Shown here: positions 1 to 6,783 of the stretch, piece by piece | Layout of the letters: every line of letters begins with the position of its first letter | How positions within the stretch are numbered: position 1 is the first letter of the stretch | NCBI GenBank assembly: GCA_946482385.1 | Contig: CAMLRI010000120.1 | Span: 1 to 6,783 of the forward strand | DNA length: 6,783 bases | Direction: 5' to 3' | From: an uncultured Cellvibrio sp. | GTDB lineage: Bacteria; Pseudomonadota; Gammaproteobacteria; Pseudomonadales; Cellvibrionaceae | Program-made: the position numbers and the translations under genes | The notes under the pieces: generated by a model | Database searches by the model: none | What the model was told of the DNA's origin: nothing | Seen by the model: only the letters and a program-made list of their open reading frames with translations

Positions 1-141
1 CTGTCCCGCTGTTGGCTGATAAAAACTGCCGGCCTCGAACAGGCTGATGCGATGGCCTTGCAGCGCCAATCGCCAGGCGAGCAGGCGGCCCAATAGGCCG
101 GCGCCGGCAATGGCGATATGCAGTGGTGGGGTAAGGGTCAT
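1..141 (-). CDS. thiO: FAD-dependent oxidoreductase, N-terminal part (probable glycine oxidase ThiO)
   Basis: Only the first 47 residues lie in the window; the gene continues past the left edge. The N-terminus is a Rossmann beta-alpha-beta unit: a hydrophobic strand (HIAIAG), the dinucleotide-binding loop GAGLLG at residues 13-18, a helix, then a second strand ending in Glu36 (SLFEAG), the position that normally holds the FAD ribose. This shows an FAD enzyme of the DAAO/ThiO type. ThiO oxidises glycine to the imine used to build the thiazole of thiamine. The specific call rests on context: a TPP riboswitch directly controls the gene. The ATG at 141 has an AAGAGG Shine-Dalgarno sequence (150-155) eight bases upstream. 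Other thi-linked FAD proteins cannot be excluded from 47 residues. FAD binding is near certain; the ThiO identity is an inference. Confidence 0.7.
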   Translation of the reverse strand, partial: MTLTPPLHIAIAGAGLLGRLLAWRLALQGHRISLFEAGSFYQPTAGQ

Positions 142-147
142 GGTATG

Positions 148-166
148 CGCCTCTTGGGTTGAGGCG
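148..166 (-). promoter_or_regulatory. Shine-Dalgarno-sequestering hairpin, likely riboswitch expression platform
   Basis: In the minus-strand transcript CGCCTC (166-161) pairs perfectly with GAGGCG (153-148) around a 7-nt loop AACCCAA. The 3' arm covers most of the AAGAGG ribosome site of the downstream oxidoreductase. No U-tract follows, so this looks like control of translation and not a terminator. The pairing is seen directly; its role as the TPP-dependent OFF structure is inferred from its place between aptamer and start codon. Confidence 0.6.
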
Positions 167-199
167 GGAGGGCGGCAGCGGGGCTGGTAGATGCGCGCA

Positions 200-300
200 C
201 TTGTTCCCTCCGCAGGTCTCAACCTGATCAGGTTCTACGGGTTGGGCCGAGCCCATCTCAGCCTCCGTACAGCAAGTTGCTGCCAAGGCGCCCCGACAAG
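200..300 (-). ncRNA. TPP riboswitch aptamer (THI element)
   Basis: Read on the minus strand, this stretch carries the conserved THI-box blocks in order: GGGGCGCC (294-287), GGCTGAGA (263-256), an ACCC segment, GAACCTGATCAGG (236-224) and GCGGAGGGAA (213-204). The closing P1 helix is formed by CTTGT (300-296) with ACAAG (204-200). A P3-type stem CAGC/GCTG lies between the first two blocks. In this family thiamine pyrophosphate binds the folded aptamer and turns off the downstream gene. It lies 59 nt upstream of the oxidoreductase start, which fits feedback control of a thiamine biosynthesis gene or operon. Confidence 0.95.
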
Positions 301-309
301 AAAGGCGCC

Positions 310-338
310 AATATACTGGTCGGGGCAGGGCGCTGCAA
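310..338 (-). promoter_or_regulatory. Sigma70-type promoter of the TPP-riboswitch transcript
   Basis: On the minus strand there is TTGCAG (338-333), a 17-bp spacer, and TATATT (315-310). Both boxes match the sigma70 consensus well and spacing is ideal. Transcription would begin near 303, just before the P1 helix of the riboswitch, so the whole aptamer is transcribed. The promoter lies in the gap after xseA, giving the thi transcript its own start; no terminator for xseA is evident before it. Confidence 0.75.
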
Positions 339-368
339 TGGCTGATTGGAGGTAAGCCTTTGGGGTGA

Positions 369-1766
369 TCAGTCTTTGCTGGTGACTGTTTTTGCCGGAT
401 TGATCTTTTCTACCCGGCTGATAAAGCTGCCCTCGCTGACCTGGGTGTGTATCAGGTCGCCTGGGTGCAGCTGGTTGCTGCGGGTGATCAATTGTTGGTT
501 GCCCAGGCGGGTTGCCAGGGCATAGCCGCGCTCCAGGGTGTTGAGGGGGTTGAGCATATTAAGCAGGCGCAGGGCTTCGCCCAGGCGCTGTTGCTGCTGC
601 CCCAGTTGCTGCTGCTGGTGGCGCACCAGCCGCTGTTGCAGCTGCGCCAGCTGCTCATGCAGGCGCGCCAGGCGCAGCTTGGGGTGGTGGGGCTGCAGAC
701 GCAGGTTGAGCTGTTCCAGGTGGTGGCGGTATTGGCTGAGTTGGCGCTGCAGCTGGGCTTTAAGGCGCAGTTCCAGGTTGTCCAGCCGTTGGCTCTGTTG
801 CTCCAGGCGCTCGCGCGGGTGGCGCAAACGCTGGCGCAGCCAGGTCAGGCGCTGTTGCCAGTAGCGCAGCTGGCGCAGCATGGCCTCCTCCAGCAATACC
901 TCGAAACCGATAAATTTATCCAGCCAGTCATCGCCATCGGGTACTACCAGTTCGGCCGCCGCTGAGGGGGTGGGGGCGCGGACGTCGGCGACAAAATCGG
1001 CAATGGTGATATCCACCTCATGGCCCACACCGCTAATCACTGGTACCTGGCTGGCATAGATGGCGCGGGCGACAATCTCTTCGTTAAACGGCCATAAGTC
1101 CTCCAGGGAGCCGCCGCCCCGCGCCAGAATCAGCACATCAAACAAACCGCTGCGGTTGGCTAACTCTAGGGCGCGGACGATTTGTGGCGCTGCCTCTTTG
1201 CCTTGTACCGCCACCGGGATGAGGGTGACAGGCGTAGAGGCAAAGCGGCGTTCCAGCACGCTTAAAATATCGCGTATGGCGGCGCCAGTGGGGGAGGTGA
1301 TGACCCCTATGCGGCGCGGCAGGCTGGGCAGGGGCTTTTTGTGGGCCGGGTCGAACAGGCCCTCCTGTGCCAGCCTGGCCTTGAGCTGTTCAAAGGCGCG
1401 CTGCAGGGCGCCGGCGCCGGCCTCCTCCATGTGTTCAACAATGATCTGGTAGTCGCCGCGACCCTCGTAAAGGCTAACCCGGGCGCGCACCAGTATCTGT
1501 TGCCCCTGTTGGGGGCGGAAGCGCACCTGCATATTGCGGTTGCGAAACATAGCGCAGCGCACCTGGGCTTGGTCATCTTTTAGGGTGAAGTACCAGTGGC
1601 CAGAGGAGGGGATGGATACATTGGATAGCTCGCCCTCCACCCACAGCAGGGGGATATGGGTTTCCAGCAGCTGGCGGGCGCGGCGGTTTAGTTGGCTAAC
1701 GCTGACAATTTCCCGCTCGGGTGAGGGGCGGTCAGGGTTTGGGCTAAAAAAGTCGGAAGTCGTCAT
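369..1766 (-). CDS. xseA: Exodeoxyribonuclease VII large subunit
   Basis: The protein has 465 residues, close to the 456 of E. coli XseA. With several small XseB subunits it forms cytoplasmic exonuclease VII, which degrades single-stranded DNA from both ends into acid-soluble oligonucleotides and acts in repair and recombination. Residues 20-110 form the N-terminal OB-fold, including HWYFTLKDD and VRCAMFR. The catalytic region follows, with [15 protein letters not shown] (154-168), [15 protein letters not shown] (216-230), [15 protein letters not shown] (247-261) and [10 protein letters not shown] (263-272). Residues 290-400 are Leu/Gln/Arg-rich, helical and coiled-coil-like, with Gln runs near 384-393, as expected for the extended region of this subunit. 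The C-terminus keeps LERGYA (411-416). The start at 1766 matches family length. The frame stays open upstream to a GTG at 1895, but that would cross the guaB promoter. No Shine-Dalgarno sequence precedes the ATG. xseB is not in the window. Confidence 0.96.
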   Translation of the reverse strand: MTTSDFFSPNPDRPSPEREIVSVSQLNRRARQLLETHIPLLWVEGELSNVSIPSSGHWYFTLKDDQAQVRCAMFRNRNMQVRFRPQQGQQILVRARVSLYEGRGDYQIIVEHMEEAGAGALQRAFEQLKARLAQEGLFDPAHKKPLPSLPRRIGVITSPTGAAIRDILSVLERRFASTPVTLIPVAVQGKEAAPQIVRALELANRSGLFDVLILARGGGSLEDLWPFNEEIVARAIYASQVPVISGVGHEVDITIADFVADVRAPTPSAAAELVVPDGDDWLDKFIGFEVLLEEAMLRQLRYWQQRLTWLRQRLRHPRERLEQQSQRLDNLELRLKAQLQRQLSQYRHHLEQLNLRLQPHHPKLRLARLHEQLAQLQQRLVRHQQQQLGQQQQRLGEALRLLNMLNPLNTLERGYALATRLGNQQLITRSNQLHPGDLIHTQVSEGSFISRVEKINPAKTVTSKD

Positions 1767-1774
1767 GGGCGGCA

Positions 1775-1803
1775 ATTGTAGGGCCAGGGGCTGGGCTTGT
1801 CTG
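1775..1803 (-). promoter_or_regulatory. Candidate proximal promoter of xseA
   Basis: On the minus strand: CAGACA (1803-1798), a 17-bp spacer, TACAAT (1780-1775). The -10 box matches at five of six positions and the -35 at four. Transcription would start near 1768, about 2 nt before the ATG at 1766, giving a nearly leaderless mRNA. That agrees with the missing Shine-Dalgarno sequence but makes the assignment tentative. Confidence 0.4.
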
Positions 1804-1820
1804 CCCTTGTTGGGGCTGGC

Positions 1821-1838
1821 AACACAATATCTTGTGTT
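1821..1838. repeat. Perfect 7-4-7 inverted repeat, candidate operator between xseA and guaB
   Basis: AACACAA (1821-1827) and TTGTGTT (1832-1838) are exact inverted copies separated by TATC. The dyad overlaps the first two bases of the guaB -35 box and the -10 of the distal xseA promoter candidate, a place where a bound dimeric regulator could affect both directions. It does not match the PurR operator consensus. It lies upstream of the predicted guaB start site, so it is not part of that mRNA. The symmetry is seen; the regulatory role is inferred. Confidence 0.45.
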
Positions 1839-1854
1839 TACCCTGCGGGGGCAA
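1826..1854 (-). promoter_or_regulatory. Candidate distal promoter of xseA
   Basis: On the minus strand: TTGCCC (1854-1849), a 17-bp spacer, GATATT (1831-1826), each box matching sigma70 at four of six positions. It overlaps the guaB promoter head to head and its -10 lies inside the 1821-1838 inverted repeat. It is an alternative or addition to the proximal xseA promoter. Confidence 0.3.
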
Positions 1855-1865
1855 GCCGCTATAAT
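1837..1865 (+). promoter_or_regulatory. Sigma70 promoter of guaB
   Basis: TTTACC (1837-1842), a 17-bp spacer and a perfect TATAAT (1860-1865). The predicted start near 1872 leaves a leader of about 80 nt. The bases just after the -10 are CCCGCG, a GC-rich discriminator of the sort found at stringently controlled promoters. E. coli guaB transcription falls in the stringent response, so the same may apply here, as an inference. Confidence 0.8.
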
Positions 1866-1910
1866 CCCGCGTTTATTTTTACCGGACACAAACACCGCTT
1901 AAGCGTGTAA

Positions 1911-1949
1911 ATGATGGCCGGCTATTGGCTCTTGCAGAGGTTGGGTTGA
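1911..1949 (+). other. Possible 12-codon leader ORF before guaB
   Basis: ATG at 1911 opens a short frame, MMAGYWLLQRLG, that stops with TGA at 1947-1949, three bases before the guaB ATG and in the same frame. Only a weak purine stretch precedes it. It lies wholly within the predicted guaB leader. Translation ending here could hand ribosomes to guaB, whose own Shine-Dalgarno candidate (AGAGG, 1936-1940) is 12 bases from its ATG and poorly placed. It may also be chance; I know of no family that it matches. Confidence 0.2.
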
Positions 1950-3428
<1,479 letters not shown>

Positions 3429-3445
3429 TTTTTATCCGCTTGGCT

Positions 3446-3481
3446 AAACGAAAAACTCGGGCTTGCCCGAGTTTTTCGTTT
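3446..3481 (+). terminator. Strong symmetric intrinsic terminator between guaB and guaA
   Basis: Two perfect 17-nt arms (3446-3462 and 3465-3481) are separated by TT. The GC-rich core is CTCGGGC/GCCCGAG, flanked by an A-run on the left and TTTTTCGTTT on the right, so it reads as a Rho-independent terminator on both strands. A second T7 run lies at 3494-3500. It starts 17 bases after the guaB stop and ends 38 bases before guaA. It should end much of the guaB transcription, leaving guaA dependent on read-through or its own start. Confidence 0.85.
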
Positions 3482-3519
3482 CCACCCGATTCGTTTTTTT
3501 CTTTAATGCAGGAACTAGC

Positions 3520-5097
3520 ATGACTCACGATATTCACGCCCAGCGCATTCTTATCCTCGATTTTGGTTCGCAATACACCCAGTTGATTGCGCGCCGCGTA
3601 CGCGAAATTGGCGTCTTCTCGGAAATTCGCGCCTGGGATATGAGCGACGAGGAAATCCGCGCTTATCAACCTGCCGGCATCATCCTCGCCGGCGGCCCTG
3701 AGTCCACCACCGAAGCGGGTTCGCCGCGCGCACCCCAAGCGGTGTTTGACCTGGGCGTACCTGTGTTGGGTATTTGCTACGGCATGCAAACCATGGCCAT
3801 GCAAATGGGTGGCTGGGTGGAATCCTCCAATATCCGCGAATTTGGCTATGCGCAAATCAAGGTGCACGGCAGCGCTTCGCTGTTGCACGACATCAAAGAC
3901 CATGTGGACCACGATGGCGCCCCATTGCTCGATGTGTGGATGAGCCACGGCGATAAGGTCACCAAAATGCCCGCTGGTTTTGAGTTAATGGCATCCACTC
4001 CCTCTTGCCCCATTGCCGGCATGTATTGCGAAGCCAAAAAATTCTACGGTGTGCAGTTCCACCCGGAAGTTACCCACACCTTGCAGGGTAAGCGTTTGTT
4101 CGAACACTTTGTGTTGCAGCTCTGCGCCTGCAAAGCCCTGTGGACTCCCGCCAATATTGTTGAAGATGCGATTAAAAAAGTGCGCGAGCAAGTGGGCGGC
4201 GACAAAGTGTTGCTCGGCCTTTCCGGTGGCGTGGATTCATCGGTAGTGGCGGCACTGCTGCATCGCGCTATCGGCGACCAGCTCACCTGTGTGTTTGTCG
4301 ACAACGGCTTGCTGCGCAAAAATGAAGGCGACCAGGTAATGGATATGTTCGCCAAAAATATGGGCGTGCGCGTTATCCGCGCCGATGCGGAAGAACAGTT
4401 CCTCAGCAAGCTCGCCGGTGTTAACGACCCGGAGAAAAAACGCAAAATTATCGGCGGCACTTTTATTGATGTGTTCGATGCCGAAGCCACCAAACTGCAA
4501 GATGTTAAGTGGTTGGCGCAAGGCACTATTTACCCCGATGTGATCGAATCGGCGGCCGCCAAAACCGGCAAAGCCCATGTGATCAAATCCCACCACAATG
4601 TGGGTGGCTTACCGGAAGATATGGCGTTCAAACTGGTGGAGCCGCTGCGCGAATTGTTTAAAGATGAGGTGCGCGCAATTGGCCTGGAATTGGGTTTGCC
4701 CTACGACATGGTCTACCGCCATCCATTCCCCGGCCCGGGCCTGGGTGTGCGCATTCTCGGCGAAGTCAAAAAAGAGTACGCCGATATCCTGCGCGAAGCC
4801 GATGCAATATTTTTGGAAGAGCTGCGTGCTGCCGATTGGTACCACAAAACCTCGCAGGCCTTCGCCGTATTCCTGCCGGTGAAATCTGTGGGTGTGGTGG
4901 GTGATGGTCGCCGCTACGAGTGGGTAATTTCCCTGCGCGCGGTGGAGACTGTGGACTTTATGACGGCGCGTTGGGCGCACCTGCCTTACGATTTGCTGGA
5001 AAAAGTTTCCAACCGCATCATCAATGAAATCTCCGGCGTGTCGCGTGTGTGTTACGACGTATCGAGCAAGCCGCCCGCTACTATTGAGTGGGAATAA
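3520..5097 (+). CDS. guaA: GMP synthase (glutamine-hydrolysing)
   Basis: The 525-residue enzyme converts XMP to GMP using ATP and glutamine, the last step of GMP synthesis. The class I glutamine amidotransferase domain (about 8-200) carries the catalytic triad Cys86 in GICYGMQ and His181/Glu183 in QFHPEVTHT. The ATP pyrophosphatase domain has the PP-loop SGGVDSS (235-241). The C-terminal dimerisation domain ends in the conserved KPPATIEWE. Length and triad numbering match E. coli GuaA. The ATG at 3520 is chosen because AGGA (3510-3513) lies six bases upstream and [21 protein letters not shown] is the usual N-terminus. The frame stays open to an ATG at 3463, but that lies inside the terminator hairpin and would add 19 unrelated residues. 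It works directly after GuaB in the pathway. No convincing promoter was seen in the gap. Confidence 0.98.
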   Translation: MTHDIHAQRILILDFGSQYTQLIARRVREIGVFSEIRAWDMSDEEIRAYQPAGIILAGGPESTTEAGSPRAPQAVFDLGVPVLGICYGMQTMAMQMGGWVESSNIREFGYAQIKVHGSASLLHDIKDHVDHDGAPLLDVWMSHGDKVTKMPAGFELMASTPSCPIAGMYCEAKKFYGVQFHPEVTHTLQGKRLFEHFVLQLCACKALWTPANIVEDAIKKVREQVGGDKVLLGLSGGVDSSVVAALLHRAIGDQLTCVFVDNGLLRKNEGDQVMDMFAKNMGVRVIRADAEEQFLSKLAGVNDPEKKRKIIGGTFIDVFDAEATKLQDVKWLAQGTIYPDVIESAAAKTGKAHVIKSHHNVGGLPEDMAFKLVEPLRELFKDEVRAIGLELGLPYDMVYRHPFPGPGLGVRILGEVKKEYADILREADAIFLEELRAADWYHKTSQAFAVFLPVKSVGVVGDGRRYEWVISLRAVETVDFMTARWAHLPYDLLEKVSNRIINEISGVSRVCYDVSSKPPATIEWE

Positions 5098-5108
5098 TTT
5101 CGGGCTAT

Positions 5109-5138
5109 GCCGCTCGCTATTAGTAGATGGCGGGCGGC
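5109..5138 (+). other. GC-rich hairpin after guaA, not a canonical terminator
   Basis: GCCGCTCGC (5109-5117) pairs with GCGGGCGGC (5130-5138) as a 9-bp stem with one G-U pair and a 12-nt loop. It starts 11 bases after the guaA stop, where a terminator would be expected, but AATCACAAATT follows in place of a T-tract. It shares GGC (5136-5138) with the inverted repeat that follows, so the two stems cannot both form fully. It may protect the guaA mRNA 3' end or be part of a regulated leader. Confidence 0.4.
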
Positions 5139-5158
5139 AATCACAAATTGTGATTGCC
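5136..5158. repeat. 23-bp perfect inverted repeat upstream of the exported amidohydrolase gene
   Basis: GGCAATCACAA (5136-5146) and TTGTGATTGCC (5148-5158) are exact inverted copies around a single A at 5147. It could be a dimeric-regulator operator, or in RNA a hairpin of about ten pairs. No T-run follows, so it is not a terminator. The right arm recurs as a 12-nt direct repeat before the next start codon. Confidence 0.6.
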
Positions 5159-5200
5159 TGAAAGGTTCTGTGTTTCATCTCCCTGCGCCCTTCCAACGAC

Positions 5201-5212
5201 TTGTGATTGCCT
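5201..5212 (+). repeat. Second copy of the inverted-repeat arm, abutting a start codon
   Basis: TTGTGATTGCCT here is identical to 5148-5159, 53 bp upstream. It ends directly before the ATG at 5213 and occupies the place where a Shine-Dalgarno sequence would be; none is visible. In RNA this copy could pair with 5136-5146 over 11 bp, in competition with the local hairpin. Confidence 0.55.
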
Positions 5213-6783
5213 ATGTTTAAGAAGCCTGTTGCCCTGCTGTGTTTATTGCTGTTGTGTGCTGTTGGATTGGCGCGGCCCTTAATGGCCCAGGAAGCCGCCA
5301 TTGCAAATGGCTTGCAGGTTCAGTCTGGCGCGGCTGAACCCAAACCTGCTGAACAGGTTTCCAGTGCGGTATCCTCCGCCGCATCACAAATTGCAGCAAT
5401 AGCACCGGCAGTATCTTCGTCTGCGCTAATTCGCCAGGAAAATTCATCGGCAATGTCTCTCGCTGCTTCATCGGCAGCTCTGGTGGTGGCCTTGGCTCCC
5501 GATACGCTTGCTCCTGCGGCGCAAGGGCAGCTTAACTCAAGCCTTGCAGCTGCTCCTGGCCAGGCCGGCGGTGATGCGAACTCATCCATTGATTCTGCCA
5601 ATGTCGCCTTGTCGGCTGCCTCATCGAGCTCACTGGCGAGCGGTATCACCAACTCCTCCAGCGATACCAGTTTTGCCAGTAGTAACAGCTCTGCCAGTAG
5701 TGATAGTTCTTCTGGTGATAGTTTTTCTAGCGATAGTTCTTCCAGCGGTAATGGTGTAATAGCTGCCCTGGCTGCCAGTTCTACATCTTCTGATGCGGCA
5801 CTTACCCCGGCAGAAGATGTGTTAACCCTGTTGGGCACCAAAACTCTTTTGGATACCCAGGTGGCCCCCAATAGTTATGTGCGTTTAACCTGGAATTCCG
5901 ATGTGGCCGTGGGCGGCTTCAGCGAAGAGACACCGGTATTGGTTGTTAATGGGGCCAAGCCGGGCAATACCCTGTGCTTGATTGCTGCAGTACATGGCGA
6001 TGAGCTCAATGGCATTGAAATGATTCGCCAGGTTATTTTCGACATAGATCCCAGCAAACTCACCGGCACCATTATTGGTGTGCCTGTGGCCAATATCATG
6101 GGTTTTAGGCGCAACTCCCGTTACTTGCCCGATCGTCGCGATTGGAACCGCTACTTCCCCGGTAATACCTACGGCAGCTCGGCTTCGCGTTTGGCGCATT
6201 CATTTTTTACCCAGGTGATTAGCCATTGCGATGCCTTGGTGGATTTGCATACGGGATCTTTTCATCGCACTAACCTGCCGCAATTGCGCGCCGATTTGGC
6301 GGATGAAAACGTGGCGCGTTTGGCGCAGGGTTTTGGTGAAATTGCCGTATTAAATAGCCGTGGTAATCCCAATTCACTGCGTGCCGCCGCTGTGCGTGCA
6401 GGTATACCGGCCGTTACCCTGGAAGCGGGTGAGCCCATGGCCATGCAGCGCGAAGTGGTAGCTACCGGTGTGGCTGCAATCAATACACTGTTAGCCAAAA
6501 CCGGCATGTACGGCAAACAAAAACGCTGGAGCCGTATTGCGCCTGTGTACTACAGATCCATGTGGGTGCGCGCCAACCAAAGCGGCATATTGTTTAGCAC
6601 GGCCACCCTGGGGCAAAAAGTGAAAGAGGGTGAGCTGCTGGGCACTGTCACAGATCCCATTACCAATGCCCGCACCCGTATTGTGTCACCACACAGTGGC
6701 CGCATTTTGGGTATGGCATTGGATCAGGTGGTGCTGCCGGGTTTTGCCGCTTATCACATAGGTATACAAACACCGGAAGCTAT
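5213..6783 (+). CDS. Exported AstE/AspA-family zinc amidohydrolase with Ser-rich linker (3' end outside window)
   Basis: 523 codons are open to the window edge; no stop is seen. Residues 1-25 are a signal peptide: basic MFKK, a hydrophobic core, and likely cleavage after LMA before QEAA. No lipobox is present. Residues 45-195 are low-complexity Ser/Ala-rich; the core 134-180 has 26 Ser in 47 residues, with Asp, Asn and Gly. The catalytic domain (about 205-435) resembles succinylglutamate desuccinylase/aspartoacylase enzymes: zinc motif HGDE (His261, Glu264), the RDWNRYFPG substrate loop (309-317), the third zinc ligand in DLHTG (His346), and TLEAGE (402-407), which carries the likely catalytic Glu. 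From about 450 a beta-rich C-terminal domain starts (SGILFS, VSPHSGRILG). Family members hydrolyse N-acyl amino acids or related amides; the substrate here is unknown. An exported location is unusual, since AstE and AspA are cytoplasmic. The ATG lacks a Shine-Dalgarno sequence; a TTG at 5207 is a weaker alternative. It follows guaA by 115 bp with no clear promoter. Confidence 0.88.
   Translation, partial: MFKKPVALLCLLLLCAVGLARPLMAQEAAIANGLQVQSGAAEPKPAEQVSSAVSSAASQIAAIAPAVSSSALIRQENSSAMSLAASSAALVVALAPDTLAPAAQGQLNSSLAAAPGQAGGDANSSIDSANVALSAASSSSLASGITNSSSDTSFASSNSSASSDSSSGDSFSSDSSSSGNGVIAALAASSTSSDAALTPAEDVLTLLGTKTLLDTQVAPNSYVRLTWNSDVAVGGFSEETPVLVVNGAKPGNTLCLIAAVHGDELNGIEMIRQVIFDIDPSKLTGTIIGVPVANIMGFRRNSRYLPDRRDWNRYFPGNTYGSSASRLAHSFFTQVISHCDALVDLHTGSFHRTNLPQLRADLADENVARLAQGFGEIAVLNSRGNPNSLRAAAVRAGIPAVTLEAGEPMAMQREVVATGVAAINTLLAKTGMYGKQKRWSRIAPVYYRSMWVRANQSGILFSTATLGQKVKEGELLGTVTDPITNARTRIVSPHSGRILGMALDQVVLPGFAAYHIGIQTPEA
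5675..5742 (+). repeat. Short degenerate tandem repeats encoding the Ser/Asp-rich linker core
   Basis: GCCAGTAGTAACAGCTCT (5675-5692) is followed directly by GCCAGTAGTGATAGTTCT (5693-5710), an 18-nt tandem unit encoding ASS(N/D)SS. GATAGTTCTTC occurs at 5702-5712 and again at 5732-5742, a 30-bp spacing that keeps frame. Because the units are multiples of three bases, copy changes would lengthen or shorten the linker without breaking the protein. Confidence 0.6.

Noticed and set aside
447..965. Plus-strand open frame with Leu/Gln/Ala-rich product
   Set aside because: It lies opposite the Gln/Leu-rich helical region of xseA, whose CAG/CTG codons read as Leu/Gln codons on the other strand; it is a shadow.
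1767..1895. Longer xseA start at a GTG at 1895
   Set aside because: It would add 43 residues with no family similarity and would overlap the guaB promoter; the ATG at 1766 gives the usual length.
1896..1905. 10-bp palindrome CGCTTAAGCG in the guaB leader as a PurR operator
   Set aside because: It lacks the GCAAACGTTTGC core of PurR sites and is too short to assign to a known regulator.
3479..3507. TTTCCA-17-TTTAAT as a guaA promoter
   Set aside because: The start site would fall near 3514, after the AGGA ribosome site, and the -35 overlaps the terminator U-tract; the match is probably due to AT-rich sequence.
3463..3519. Longer guaA start at the ATG at 3463
   Set aside because: That ATG does not exist as a sensible initiation site: it lies in the terminator hairpin, while 3520 has a good ribosome site and the conserved N-terminus.
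5225..5257. Lipoprotein lipobox at the cysteines of the exported amidohydrolase signal peptide
   Set aside because: Cys10 and Cys15 are each preceded by Leu and not by Gly/Ala/Ser, and they sit inside the hydrophobic core; ordinary signal peptidase I cleavage fits better.
5320..5871. Minus-strand open frame with Leu/Glu/Ala-rich product
   Set aside because: It is the reverse reading of the Ser/Ala-rich linker of the exported amidohydrolase; no start signal or domain supports it.

Overview
The window is ordinary housekeeping DNA from a gammaproteobacterium, with one unusual gene at its right end. GC is moderately high. The XseA, GuaB and GuaA proteins read like gammaproteobacterial orthologues: GuaA is 525 aa, as in E. 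coli, with Cys86, His181 and Glu183 at the same positions. An exported protein with a long serine-rich linker suggests a Cellvibrio-like organism (Cellvibrionaceae), where such linkers are common in secreted proteins. That placement is an inference from style and gene order, not a measured phylogeny.

Left part, minus strand (1-338): a promoter, a TPP riboswitch aptamer, a short hairpin that hides the Shine-Dalgarno (SD) sequence, and the first 47 codons of an FAD-dependent oxidoreductase, probably ThiO of thiamine synthesis, which runs off the left edge. Next on the minus strand is xseA (369-1766), the large subunit of exonuclease VII.

Centre, plus strand: xseA and guaB diverge from a 186-bp intergenic region. 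It holds a good sigma70 promoter for guaB, one or two candidate promoters for xseA, and a perfect 7-4-7 inverted repeat that touches both promoter sets. guaB (IMP dehydrogenase) and guaA (GMP synthetase) follow in order and catalyse the two steps from IMP to GMP. A strong symmetric intrinsic terminator sits in the 91-bp gap between them, so they are probably not a simple co-transcribed pair.

Right part, plus strand (5098-6783): a 115-bp gap with a 23-bp perfect inverted repeat whose right arm is repeated just before the next start codon. It is followed by an incomplete gene for an exported AstE/AspA-type zinc amidohydrolase with a signal peptide and a long Ser/Ala-rich linker before the catalytic domain. 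No mobile element, CRISPR array, tRNA or rRNA is visible. I do not see a clear new multi-gene system. The most interesting items are the exported AstE/AspA protein, the repeats before it, and the cis-regulatory structures.
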